Shown here: positions 45,899 to 57,566 of the stretch, piece by piece
How positions within the stretch are numbered: position 1 is the stretch's first letter
Layout: the number at the start of each line of letters is the position of its first letter
Assembly (NCBI GenBank): GCA_949715645.1
Contig: OX454525.1
Coordinates: forward strand, 215,778,221-215,842,220
Direction: 5' to 3'
Length of the DNA stretch: 64,000 bases
DNA from: Portevinia maculata
Taxonomy: Eukaryota; Arthropoda; Insecta; Diptera; Syrphidae
Position numbers and translations under genes: made by a program
Notes under the pieces: generated by a model
Seen by the model: the letters and a program-made list of their open reading frames with translations, nothing else
Database searches by the model: none
Told to the model about the DNA's origin: nothing

Positions 45899-48714
45899 TG
45901 TTATGTTGGGAACCAGGGTCGAGCCACAGGGGCAACTTCGATACAGGTGAGGAGGACGCGGCATGCTTGTGGTTGCTCGGCTCAGCTCGTCGGACGGGGG
46001 TAGTTCTTGTCCCCTCACCATATACCACCTGCTCAACAAACGTTTTGTCCATGCCAAAAAGTTGTGAAAAGAGAGAAAAAAAGGAAGGAAGTTACTCTAC
46101 GTAGACCACGGACGGACCAAAAAAGATAGAAAAGCAAAAATGAAGGAAAAGAAAATGTCCAAGGACCTGGGCCGATACCCAAGAGAGAGAAGGGAAGGAG
46201 CACGCGAACTAACCTAACTAGCCTAAGCTTAAGCTAACTAATCTAACATTAAAAGCTAAGCCCTAAAATATAACTAAGCTAACTTAAAACTACACTAAAA
46301 CTATCTTACCCTAACCGCAACTCACTTTCCCTAAATCTCTCTTTGATACCGGGTTCGTCATGAACCCGAAACATGCCAGATGTTATTGGCAAAGGTTGGC
46401 CAGCCCACCCTTGTGTCTTTCGACACAACCTTAGCTATCACTCTGGCCGATGTTGTGAGTGATAGCCCCTCGACGAACCCTCCAGTCTCAATTTATGTCA
46501 GTATGTACGTAGTGGAAAGTTCGTATGTCGTCGCGTCATGTCGTCAAAGTTTGTATTGTCCTGTTATGTCATTGTCGACCTATAGAAGGACGGCCTTCAC
46601 AGCCGTTCACACACCAAATGCAAAAAAACTTTAGCCGCGCATCGTTAAATGCATATCAAACGCAAAAAAAATTTAATGCCATGACAGGCTAATCCAAAAT
46701 TTATTAAATATAAAAAGCTTAAAACTATCGCAGACGAAATCATAAACTTCAAAAAAACTAAATCTAAAATTCCGCACTTAAAGGAGCTTAAAAACTAAAA
46801 AAAAAAAGGAATCCAAAAAAAAAAAAATATGTAAAAACTTAAAACTACTCACGGTTTTATACGGTCCCCCGTTGTCCTGGTACCAGCACGACGAAGAACG
46901 TAGATTGATGATGACCAATACGGCCGATGATACGCGCACTATCAAAAGTTTTAAGGGCAGAATTCACAAAAAAAATGTTTTCCTAACCTTATCTTAAACT
47001 CGAATTCAAAAAAAAAATAATTAAAACTAAACTAAAACTAAGATTGGAAAAAAAACAATTCAAAAGAAGCAAAAAAAAAAAAAGGAATTCAATGAAAACT
47101 AAAACAAAAAAAAAAATTAAGGCTTCCAGAGAAATCAAAAATGAAAATTAAACTAAAATCCTAATCTAAAGTTAAAACTTTACGCCACTGCGTTTTACGG
47201 GGTGAGTTTCGGCACTTCTTGGCGCGTTTTGTTGTTGTTAGCACAACCTAGGGGGGCGGAGCACTTCGGCGCACTGCACTCTATGTTTATTGTATATGTT
47301 TTGTTTGTGTTTAGTCACTGTTTAATGTTTTTCACTTTTGTAATCTTGTTATTTTATTCAAATTGTCTTTGTTCACTGTCGTTGTTGTTATGTATGTTGG
47401 TAGGTTGCGGCTCTGTGGCCGTACAACCCGAACCTGGTGAAGCGGTTTCGCTGGCCTCCACGGGAGATTGTCCTAGCACCGCACTTAGATGCTAAAGCCC
47501 AAGGTTAACAGGGGCAGAGGTCCGAGCACCAGGCCAAAAGTGGTGGCCCAAATACGACCCAAACCTCTGCAGCGACTTTTTTCCGTATCCCCTGACCTTT
47601 TCGCCCTTCAAAATCCACCAGACCAGAGTTCGAATTTGTATCTACATATTAAAATTTTATCGAATAAATATGCTTTCTATTTGCCTTTTTTTTTAAATAA
47701 ACTCACCCAAGAATAATTTGCACAATTATTTCTCGCCGTGTATTGGCGTACTACCGAAAGAAACTTTCAAAAAAAAACAATTAACTTTGAGGGCATCGAC
47801 CGCTCATGAAGATTAAAAGTCAACAGCTGTGACTAGTTGACCGTGAAAGTTTGTATATATGTATAATATTGTATGTACATATTATTTCATTCTTGTTATC
47901 CCTCTCTTTGTTTTCTGAGTCACTTGTCCGCCTATTTCTGTTCTTTCTTTCTTTGTCCTCTGTCTATACCCTATTCCTTCTCTTTTTTTTCTATCCATAC
48001 CTTTCTAATTTCCCTTTCTGTTCAGCAAATTCTGGAAGGAGACAGAAATAGTTCACCTTCCAGTCGTCAAGATTCGTTGTTTCGTCTTGTCTAGTCAATA
48101 AAATAAATAATCCTGGTACTAAAATACATATTCTAATCCTAAAACAAAATAAAATAAAATAAAATAAAAACATATATGTACGTACAAGATCAGCACTGAC
48201 CTTGCACGAAATCTGAGATGGATTGGAATTTGGACATTGATTTCCAATTAGGGAAATTTAAAAGGGAAAATATAATAAATATATTTAAGTGAAAGGAAAG
48301 GAAGAGAATGGAAGAAAGTGGAAGAAAAGAAAACGCGAAGACAAATTAGCAACGATACACAAACTGTCAAAACATATTGCTTGTCGGACGAATGGAAGGA
48401 TTGCAGGTGAGGAAGTGGTTATTTAAATTATTAATTTCTATTAATTGCAGGAAATGGAGTGGGTAATTAAAAAGGTGAAGGGAAATATTGTCTCACTGAA
48501 GTTCGCTCACTAAAAATACGGATTGTACGTCGAATCACGTAAATAATCTCCAGTGAAACATTTGTTTACATTTTTCTAAGGTACTGGGGTGTGAAGGATG
48601 ATTGATGGAATCTGACAATGAGGGGGAAGGTAACAAAAGTGGGTCAGTGCAAATCGATCAGTTGTGCTACAACATTTTTGTTTATTTACAGGGTCAGTGT
48701 ACTGCTCCGTAACA
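45899..48714 (-). repeat. Element F, 5' LTR (2,816 bp)
   Basis: It pairs with 36700-39516. It should carry the promoter of F, reading leftward, but no motif was identified with confidence. Confidence 0.92.
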
Positions 48715-49821
48715 AATCCTGACTCTGCTGATCGTTATTGCTGAAGAATGAGACTCTGCCTTTCGTGGCAGGGTCGAGATGGTGGACCAGTCGCTTGTGA
48801 CTGTGATGGTACACGTGGCAGTCGATGTTGACTGTGAAGGTACGCCTGCAGCGCGGCTTGCCTTTTCGGATGCTGGTACTGCGAGAAAGAAAAGAAATTG
48901 CGCCTGTCAGAGGGTGGTTTGGGACGAGGGTTCACCCCAGTGCTTACCTGCACAGACGCAACGCGAGAGACCTCGTAGATGTCGAGAGCGTAGTGGTAAG
49001 CCCTGCTTCTCCAGGTGGAGTCAGACTCGCTGCCCGCCTCGGTTCGGCTATCGACCGAGGGTGACGCGAATCTCTAAAATGAACGAATCTCTAAAACGCC
49101 GCAGTCGCGACCGAGTGATGACTACTCTAAATGAGAGAAAGTTATAGCGATTTCCTTGGCGGAGTATGGGGCTTACCTCTATTCCGCCGCGCGATATGCG
49201 CCGCACGTTTTCGCTCTTCTGGTGGTTTTCACGCTGACGATGCCGCTGGGTAAATGGCTTTTTCCAATTACCAGAGATATGGTTGCGGTACGCGGAGTTT
49301 GGATCCTCTTCATACGCCCACGGGGCCGATCCACTGACTCTGCTTCGTCCTCTGGATTTTTTCTCTCGTGACCTTTTGCCTGCGTGTGAATTGTGGAGAT
49401 TTTCCGTTTGACGTTGGTGTTTTACCCTTCCTTTTAGTGGGTATTTACTTTATGTTTTATTTATTACGTTCTTTTCCTGTTTTTTCTTTGGGTTTTTTTT
49501 TGTTCTTATAATTTGCGTTTCTATTCTATATTTTATCGAATCTTCAGCACTATTCTTCTGTGATTCTGGCGGGTCAATTTCCAAATGCGGCCATCACTTA
49601 TTTCTGGTGGAAATGGCAAGATGTTCGCCGATGACGTTTCCACGTGGCACGATGCCTTCGTTCAGCCTGAGCTGACGTTCGACTTTCTCGGCACAGCGGT
49701 GAATTTGCTATTAGGGTGCACTTGCATGCCCACTGCCGTTTGCTGTTGCTGTGAATGCAGTGGAGGTAATTTGTGTTCGTTTCTTGCTGGATGGGCCGGG
49801 GAGTGATGTTCGTTACAATGC

Positions 49822-51911
49822 ATTTAGTCTCTGTAACGTTCAGGTTTAGCTTATTTTTGCAAAGACATGTATTCATTTTAGGCCACTTTGAATTAAATAT
49901 TCACATGCATTTATGTTATCACCAAAAATGTATATGAGAGTATCGTCCGCAAATATAGAAATCTTTTCTGAAATTGCTATAACTATATCATTTATATATA
50001 AAAGAAATAGGGAAACTCCCAACTTCGATACTTGAGGCACACAAAGATTCACGTTTTTTGCATTGGAAAAAGTTTTATTCACCTAAACTCTTTGTGAACT
50101 TCCCGACAAGTAACTTTCAAACCATTTAAGTTCAACTTCACATATACCGCACTTTTCAAGTTTTTTAAACAATATATAAAAATATAACTCTATCTATCGT
50201 CTCAAACGCGCGTTTAAGGTCCAGGAAAACAGCAAGAATACACTGGCCATTATCCATTTCCTCTTTCCACTCATTTATAAGCCAACAAATTGAGGTTTCA
50301 CAAGAGTGCCCTTTCCTAAAATCTGATTGCTGTACACTCAATATATTTTCGCCTTCTATAAAGTTGGTAAGTTGGTTACATACTATTTCCTCAAGGATTT
50401 TTTCATAGGTAGGGAGCATATTGATTGGCCTCCAGTCTTCAGGATTTTTAGGGTTTTGAATTTTTTCAATAGGAATTACAACCGATTCCTTCCAACTTTC
50501 ATGAAAATCACCACTTTCTAGGGACGAGTTTACTATTTTTAATAAATTTGGTAATATTTCGCATTTGCAATCGAGAATTATACTGCAAATTAGTCCAAAA
50601 CAGTAATTTTTCTTGTTCATTGTTTTGATTGTTTCTTCGAGTTCTTGGAAATTCACTTGCCTAAATTTAAATAAATTGTTATGGGAATCCAATAATATCA
50701 GAATAGGGAATCCAATTTATACTATTATTAATTTCTTCAACACTGTTTACAAAAAAGAAGTTTAGCGCGTTAGCAATCTCTCTTTCAGTTTTAAGGCACT
50801 TATTATCAATTTTAAGAACTGAGATTTCATTTTTTTCCGTTTTCAGTAATTGTCTTTTCAACGTCTTCCATAAACCCTTCTGATCACCAGCATTCGCACT
50901 TATTTTGGATTCTATGAATGAACTTTTTGTTGTTATACACTCGTTCTTATACACATTTCTAACCGCTTTATAATTTCTCCAAGCCTCAATAGAGTTTTCA
51001 AATTTAGCCCGATCATACGAGTACAAGGTTATCTTTCTTCGCTTAAGATTGCATAGTTCGTTGTTAAACCATTCAACACATTTTTCTTTTATTTTGACCG
51101 ACTTTGTGACAGCTGACAATGCTACGAGTACTTCCATTCCCTCTTTAAACTTTTTTGCACACCTATTCAATTCGTTTGTTTCGGATATACTAGTAAAATT
51201 TTCACAATTTAAAGCACATACAAAGGGATCGTAGCTATACTTTATATATTTAATTCGTTTGTGTTTATCTTTTTTACGTGATTTCGTGAATAGTTTTATA
51301 TCTAAGGTCTCATGATCAGAAACCTTCCACTCGCTACGCATCGCGACATCAACTTTCATTGTGTGGTTAGCCAACGCGTAATCTATTAAGGCTCTTGATG
51401 TCAATGTTATTCTAGTTGGTTGTGTTACTAATTGCTCAAGACCAATATTATATAAAAAGTTATTTACAAAGTTAAGTTCATAACTACTTGTAGCAAGAAA
51501 GTCAATATTAAAGTCCCCCAGGATTAGTGTGTATTCATTTTCACTGATATTGTTTAAAGTCCACTCATTATAAACCTCAAAAAACTCGCGAACACAAATT
51601 TTTTCTGAACGATATAATAGAATTAAGCTCCAAGATTCATTCCTTACAGTTATTTTAATTGCCAAAATCCATAACTTTTTGTCGATTGCATATTGCGTTT
51701 TTTCCATTGATCTTATACCATTTTTAATATAAATTGTTACGCCACCTGTATGCCGCGAGTTACTAAAACAATTATAAATCTTATAACCATTTAACAATAT
51801 TTCGCATTTTTCTACTTTGGTTGTAAGATTTGTTTCAGTGAGTAACAAAAAATCAAACTTATTTTTGTCTGCCAATTCTTCAATTAGGTAAAAATTCCCT
51901 GAAAAGTTTTC
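49822..51911 (-). pseudogene. Element D ORF2, 5' part: endonuclease and reverse transcriptase up to the A insertion
   Basis: 50679-51875 encodes the endonuclease (FDFLLLTETNL, GGVTIYIKNGI, LILGDFNIDFLA, WKVSDHETLDI). The same frame is open back to 51911, just after the ORF1 stop. 50165-50692 gives the RT fingers and the start of the palm (VVIPIEKIQNPKNPEDWRPI, FRKGHSCETSICWLI, LAVFLDLKRAFETIDR). Near 49873-50082 is FADDTLIYIFGDN, the catalytic box. The frame is broken between these parts. It stops at 49822, where the LTR of A begins, and continues at 4483. There is no RNase H. The motifs fit the CR1 group. Confidence 0.85.
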
Positions 51912-51920
51912 ATTTAATTG

Positions 51921-53215
51921 CTAATACATCACCCGGCTTCGCTCTCCATCCAGTCTCTTGAGATCAACTGGACACATATAATCCGTCGTCTTGTGATTAA
52001 TGTCCAGATTTAAACCAAGTCTACCATTCATTTTTATACAGTTCATGCATTTTATTAACTCGGCACTATCACAATTTTTGGTATCATGCTCACCACTCCA
52101 TTTGCGACAGCAGTATTTAATTTTACAATCAGCTGCTATGTGGTTAAATCCCAAACATTTATAGCACCTCCTCACTGTTATTGATTCAAACACTTTACAT
52201 CTGTCCCATCCAACATTTACTCGCCCTACGTCTATCACTTGTGCAAAGCTTTCACCATCCAATTCCTCCACTGCATTATAGTAAACAAACTTTTTTCTTC
52301 CTTTGTCTCCGTTCTTTTTATTTATTTTTATACATTCGATTTCACTCGCGGCTAACATACCGTTTTGTGCTCTCAAGCTTTTTTCTATTTCATTTTCTTT
52401 GATTTCCTCACTTACACCAGTTACTCTCTTGGCTTTTTTAAAACCGTTATTTGTACTTCGTATTCCGCACCAAGCTTTTCTTCAACGGCATTAACAACTT
52501 TGCTTCTCTCTCCCTCACTAATGCAAGATATTTGTACACTTCCATTTTGCCTTGTAGCCACTTTACTAATTTTTAGGTTTGATTGATCAACCTTTTTTTT
52601 TAAATCATCTTTTGTTTTTTCACCCGTTTGTTTTGATTTCGGTATGACTATTACTGCAGGCTCTTTTTGTAATTGACTCGCAAGTTTCCCTTGCTTTTGT
52701 ATTTGCATTTTCACTTTGAGCTTCACTTAGACCGAAGGAGTTACACTTTTCAAGAATGTGACGCATAATTTGTTCTTGTTTCTTGTTTCATAATGTATTC
52801 CTTATTTTCGTTTATGGATTTAAGCATATCATTCAAAGTTGTGAAAATTGCATTTTTTTCATCTACACAATCGTTGCAAATGAAGGCGAGTTTTTTTTTC
52901 CTGAACCAAACGCGCATCATAATCGGGTAGTCCAGTGCATTTTTCGTGAAATACTTTGCCGCAAAGGCCACTACAAATTATATTTCTTTCACCTTTAAAC
53001 CGTTTTTTACACTCCGTTTCCATAATTTTTAATTTTTTTTTTATCAAGTTTGGTGCCGTTTTGGGAGTAATTTCGAACTGCAATTTCATAGTCATCCTAT
53101 AGTCAACGATTTCTTGCTTACAGTTACTTGGTGCTTTTTGTGACGCATACCAAAGAAAACAAAGTCGAATTTGTGGAAAGGCCTTCTTCACATCGGCCAC
53201 GATCTCAAAAGGCAA
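51921..53215 (-). pseudogene. Element D ORF1: PHD-like finger and CCHC knuckles, broken
   Basis: Four overlapping - strand pieces make up the gene. 52859-53215 has a PHD-like cysteine set (CSGLCGKVFHEKCTGL). 52750-52971 is a helical stretch. 52421-52726 is a basic linker with a small folded-looking domain (GSVQISCISEGERSKVVNAV). 51921-52376 has zinc knuckles (CYKCLGFNHIAADC and the following CCRKWSGEH...C). PHD fingers in ORF1 are known from CR1-group elements. The first piece begins without ATG near the border at 53216, so the very 5' end may be missing. Several frameshifts make it non-functional. Confidence 0.75.
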
Positions 53216-53226
53216 GACGGAAATTC

Positions 53227-53302
53227 AACAGCATTTGTATGATATCTGGTAGAAGATTAGCTCCGACGTGTAGATGATGAAGTATCTTCGGTGAGTGATG
53301 AG
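53227..53302. other. 76 bp of pre-insertion DNA between D and the foldback element
   Basis: It continues the unassigned sequence that ended at 3703. It ends in GTGATGAG (53295-53302), the left copy of the target duplication of the foldback element. Confidence 0.6.
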
Positions 53303-53816
53303 CAGAGTTGCACAAAAGTTAGCTTAACTAATAGCTAAAAAGCTACAACTAAATTAGCTGTAGTTTCTTTGAACGTACATAACTAAACCATAATTTTAGT
53401 TGTAGTTGCCACAAATTTTGAACCTATATTAGTTATTAGTTGCGAAGTGTAACTAAGCGTGTTTAGTTGTGAAAAATTAGTTGCCAGAGTGTAACTAACA
53501 ATAATTAGCTTTAGTTTTAGCTTTTTAGCTATCGATTAAACACAACTAATAATTTTTTTCAAACAATTTAACCCGAAAAGGCTTACAGGAACAGGAGCGA
53601 TTCTTTTATTTCGTTATACATTTTCTAGTTTTAATTATGTTTAATTTTAGAGATTATTATGTCCTTACGAAACACGGGGAAATAGTGTGGAAGTAGATTT
53701 GTCTTCGATAAGTTTTGAATAATTGAGGTTGTATAGCTTGAAGTTTGTTGTACATCAGTTGAAGGTTAGAGGTATTTGATGGCCGATTGAAGAATGCCAC
53801 TTTTAGTTGTCATAAG

Positions 53817-54430
53817 GTTATTTACCAAGAGGTCCTTGGAGCACCAAATAAGGTCCTTAAACCCGAAATTTTTTTTTTTCAAAAACTCCAAAAAAACCGC
53901 GCCTTATATCTGTGTTCAATGTTATTTGACTAAGAGGTCCTTGTAATAAACAAAAAAGGTCCTTGAAAATCGAAAAAGGGATATTATTCCAAAATATCAT
54001 TTGAGCCCACACGGTATGTCTGTGTTCAGTGTTATTTGACTAAGAGGTCCTTCCAACAACAAAGAAGGTCCTTAAAACTTGGAAAAAGGATATTTTTCCA
54101 AAATATCATTTGAATCCACACGGTATATCTGTGTTCAATGTTATTTGACTAAGAGGTCATTGCAACAACAAAAAAGGTCCTTAAAACTTGAAAAAAGGAT
54201 ATTTTTCCAAAATATCATTTGAATCCACACGGTATATCTGTGTTCAATGTTATTTGACTAAGAGGTCCTTGTACCAACAAAAAAGGTCCTTAAAACTTGA
54301 AAAAAGGATATTTTTCCAAAATATCATTTGAATCCACACGGTATATCTGTGTTAAATGTTATTTAACTATGAGGTCCTTGCAACAACAAAAAAGGTCCTT
54401 AAAACCTGACAAAAGGATATTTTTCCAAAA
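53817..54430 (+). repeat. Left arm tandem array, about 109-bp unit
   Basis: The marker GTTATTTGAC followed by TAAGAGGTCCTT occurs at 53921, 54031, 54140, 54249 and 54358 (the last slightly changed), at steps of 110, 109, 109 and 109. A more divergent unit begins near 53818. Each unit also has GATATTTTTCCAAAATATC, itself a small palindrome. Confidence 0.9.
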
Positions 54431-54444
54431 TGTTTGTTGTTTCT

Positions 54445-55020
54445 TGGACCCCTTATTCAAATAACATTGAACTAAAGTATACCGTGCCGTTTCTAAAGAC
54501 ATTTTGGAAAAATATCCTTTTTTCGACTTTTAAGGACCTTTTTTGTTGTTGCAAGGACCTCATAGTCAAATAACATTTAACACAGATATACCGTGTGGAT
54601 TCAAATGATATTTTGGAAAAATATCCTTTTTTCAAGTTTTAAGGACCTTTTTTGTTGTTGCAAGGACCTCTTAGTCAAATAACATTGAACACTTTAAGGT
54701 ATATCTACCGTGTGGATTCAAATGATATTTTGGAAAAATATCATTTTTCCAAGTTTTAAGGACCTTCTTTGTTGTTGGAAGGACCTCTTAGTCAAATAAC
54801 ACTCAACACAGATATACCGTGTGGGCTCAAATGATATTTTGGAATAATATCCCTTTTTCGATTTTCAATGACCTTTTTTGTTTGTTGCAAGGACCTCTTA
54901 GTCAATTAACATTAAACACAGATATAGCGTGTTGTTCCTAAAGACATTTTGGGAAAATACAATTTTTTCGGGTTTAAAGGACCTTTATTGTGCTCCAAGG
55001 ACCTCTTTGTAAAATAACCT
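54445..55020 (-). repeat. Right arm tandem array, inverted copy of the same unit
   Basis: The reverse complement of the marker (GTCAAATAAC or close to it) recurs about every 110-120 bp, near 54563, 54674, 54792 and 54902. The arm carries the same GATATTTTGGAAAAATATC palindromes. The arms differ by small changes and a few extra bases (near 54690), so the hairpin is long but imperfect. Confidence 0.85.
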
Positions 55021-55386
55021 GATGTAAAATAAAAGGACATTCAATGAATTTTTATTTTAAACGCAATATGCATAATAAATCCCAATAAATTATGACCATT
55101 ATAGCAAAATAAAGCATTTTGATTTAGTTATTAATTATTACCTAGACAGCTAAAAAGCTACAGCTAAAAAGCTAACCAACTTTTAGCTGTAATCCGCAAC
55201 TAACTTTGGCAACCTAACGAGCTTAGTTACACAACCTGCAACTAATAGCTAATAGCTAAAATTAGTTGTCATTATGTAGCTAACCACCAAATTGATTGCA
55301 TTTTTAGCGCAGCTAATTTAACGGCGGTAGTTACTTAGTTATGGCGTTAGCTAGATAACAAATTAGGTAGCTAACGTGCAACTGTG

Positions 55387-56615
55387 GTGACGAGGCGTCG
55401 AATACGATGCGCATTTTTGTGTTTGTACTTTCTGCTTTATAGACTGGTCGATGGGGTAAATAAAACACTCGGCGTAAATGGCTGTTGTTGGGTTGTGGAA
55501 TTGGTTTCGCAATACCGTCTGCAAAAACCTCTTGGATACCAGAATCGAACTATTGAGGTTGTTCAGGATATCTGTGATAGGATAACCAGTCTTCGTTGAG
55601 GGGACACTTGTTACATCTGGCAAAAGGTAGTGTAAATATGGCGTTGGTCGCCCTAAATATCTAGTGAAGAGACCACTATCAAGTTATCCCAAATGTTGAT
55701 GCGAATGTTGGCGTCTGGGACAGGCTATTTTTTAATTTTTTTTTGTCGGGGTGCGAGATTTTCTACACTGGAGCACTCAGACTCAGACACTCATTGTACT
55801 ACCAGGAATACGCACCACATTTTAGTGTGAAAATTTACTCGTTTTTCTGAGAAAAACGAGAAGGCGCTTCAATGATAAGGAGCTTAGGTTTACAGCACTC
55901 ACCATGTAGAAAAAACAACTTTGTAATAACTCAGGAAAAATGCAGAAACAACTTTGAAACAATTCAGTTAAACTTAATCTTTATTTTATAAGTAAGTGAA
56001 TGATTTTGAATGATCTTTATCCTAACCGGACCGTCGACCGTACCGCATCTCTGCTCCAACAAGACTACCACCTTCTGACTTCGTTTGCTCGCTCGTTGAC
56101 TCATCCCAGCCAATCCCAAAGGCCAACTGCACTCAAAACCTGGTGCCAAGTCCATAGTTTTACCATCAAAGTCAGGGCCATCCATCCACCGCAAGCGCCC
56201 AGTATGACCAATGTTATCTTCAACGGTGTCATTGTATTGCTAATAACAAACGATGATCGTCTTTGCTTTTATGACCGCAGATCTAGGTCAACACATGCAT
56301 CCGATTTCATTGATTGCATTCCATTCATGATGAATCAATGGGATCGATACTACACTGTCGCAGTTTCGACTCGAAAAGAAAACGACAACCAATTAAGGGT
56401 CGACTACCGATCGCACGATGTGTCATCACAATCATACTATTGGAATATAAACAATACGGCCGGCGGTCGACGATCTAAAAGTAAACAAATACTGACGACT
56501 GTAATAAAATACAAACTGTACTCCAATTAGAACTTAATACAAACTGTAATGCAAATAGAACTTATGCAAATTGTAATCGAATGATGATATATGGAATTGA
56601 CAAAGATACGACCTG
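55387..56615. other. DNA right of the foldback element and 3' flank of gypsy element E; no gene recognised
   Basis: 55395 onward continues the pre-insertion DNA. A 71-codon + frame at 55384-55599 and an 86-codon - frame opposite it resemble nothing I know. A stem of 10-bp arms with a 3-base loop lies at 55838-55860 (CTCGTTTTTC/GAAAAACGAG). The segment 55922-56231 begins TG, ends CA and has AATAAA on the - strand near its end (55980-55985), so it may be the LTR of E. Without a second copy or a polypurine tract this cannot be shown. The 176-codon + frame at 56000-56530 overlaps it and is probably chance. Confidence 0.4.
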
Positions 56616-57496
56616 CTAATAGCAGTCGGCTGCTGTTGACGTATTGTTCGGTCCCTCGTGCTGCCCCACTTTTCTAACGTCATACCGGTCGTTCCTCTTG
56701 ACCCTTACCACCTCATAGGGCCCAAAGTACCTCGCATGAAGTTTTAGGCCCACGCCGAACTGAGTCCTCATCACCGCCACCAAGTCGCCCACCTTGTATT
56801 CTCGGGCCGCCTTTCTTCTCCGGTCATAGGTGCTACGGTTCTCCTGCTGCACCTTCCCGATCTCTTCCCTAGCCGACCTTCTTAGCTCGTCCCGCGTCGT
56901 CTCGAAATTTTCCAATGCCGCTTCTTCTACTAGTTTTTTAAGTTGTTCGTCTTCTCTCTGCCTCATGTCCACTCCAAACATCGGACGGAATGGACTGCGC
57001 TTCGTACTCCCTGACACTGCGGAGTTTATCACCCGCTGGACGCAATCAGTGTGTTTATACTATTTCCTGGGGTCCTCAACATCCGTGTAAGCATTCCAAT
57101 AATGGTGCGGTTCATCCTTTCCACCTGACCATTCCCTCTCGGTACGCCTGTTGTGGTCAGCACGTGCTGTATGTGGTTGGCTCCGCAAAATTCTTTAAAC
57201 GCGTTTGCGGTGAACGCGGCTCCTCTGTCCGACACTATTCGGTCCGGCTATCCAAATACCTCGCCTTGCAGCTCCAATTTCTTGATTACCTCTTCGCATC
57301 TCGTGTTTCGTACTGGATAGATCCACGTGAACTTCGTAAAGGCATCTACAACGACAAAAACATAATTATACAACTTATTGGTGGATGGGAAGGGCCCATA
57401 TGGTCGACGTGATATGTGTGCAGTGGTACATCGCTCTTTTCTATTGGATGTAGATAACCCTCCATTTATCCTCCTTTTCTTGCTGCCAAAATGCAC
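56616..57496 (-). pseudogene. Element E integrase, broken
   Basis: 57248-57496 has the first catalytic Asp region (YVFVVVDAFTKFTWIYPV). 57029-57235 has the second Asp (MSDRGAAFTANAFKEFC) and the Glu (GNGQVERMNRT). 56616-57032 has the C-terminal part (RSPFRPMFGVDMR, YKVGDLVAVMRTQFG, YFGPYEVVRVKRNDRYDV, a GPY/F-type module). The three pieces are in different frames, and the HHCC finger is not evident. It is a Ty3/gypsy integrase of another lineage than A, B and F, probably Mag-like; that placement is uncertain. Confidence 0.8.
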
Positions 57497-57566
57497 GCTA
57501 CACAGTTCGACAATACGTTTTCGACACAGCTCGTTAGCTTTGGGATGAAGTAATCTCGCTTACAGA

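Larger units (their letters stand above)
36700..48714 (-). mobile_element. Element F: complete, recently inserted long-LTR Ty3/gypsy retrotransposon (12,015 bp)
   Basis: Two LTRs of 2,817 and 2,816 bp start TGTTATGTTGGG and end CTCCGTAACA on the + strand. They look identical apart from length differences in A-runs. The target duplication is AATC (36696-36699 and 48715-48718), and the empty site is present near 26880. Inside, on the - strand, are the primer site, leader, gag and pol, both without interruption. It is the youngest event in the nest by LTR identity and the only element here that could plausibly still move. Pol is related to that of A; Osvaldo/Ulysses lineage is the likely placement. 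No env frame exists between pol and the LTR. Confidence 0.92.
33758..49817 (-). repeat. Element A, 5' LTR, interrupted by an INE-like element and element F
   Basis: LTR segments are 33758-34860, 35873-36699 and 48719-49817, about 3.0 kb in all. They match 4488 onward and 25459-27973 in order. This LTR preserves the empty sites of the hAT element (near 34170), element B (near 34346) and the 97-bp tail (near 36010). The left LTR in turn shows the empty sites of the INE-like element (near 25960) and of F (near 26880). Confidence 0.85.
53303..55386. mobile_element. Foldback (palindromic) non-autonomous hAT-like element
   Basis: The ends read CAGAGTTGCAC (53303) and, inverted, CACAGTTGCAC (55386). 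The flanking 8-mers are GTGATGAG (53295-53302) and GTGACGAG (55387-55394), a match at 7 of 8. Both the ends and the 8-bp duplication are hAT features. The whole 2.08 kb is a large palindrome. The outer 240 bp on each side carry TAGCTAAAAAGCTA-type motifs. The inner arms are tandem repeats of about 109 bp, in direct order on the left (about 53817-54430) and inverted on the right (about 54445-55020). The centre is near 54435-54470. No coding capacity. Confidence 0.85.

Noticed and set aside
53817..55020. Regular repeats that might suggest a CRISPR array
   Set aside because: Units are 109 bp, adjacent without unique spacers, mirrored in two arms, and the genome is eukaryotic.
55922..56231. LTR of element E
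   Set aside because: TG/CA ends and an AATAAA fit, but there is no second copy, no polypurine tract and no target duplication, so it is only mentioned as possible.
56000..56530. 176-codon + strand frame
   Set aside because: It lies opposite the 3' flank or possible LTR of E, has no recognisable domain and an odd composition; likely chance.
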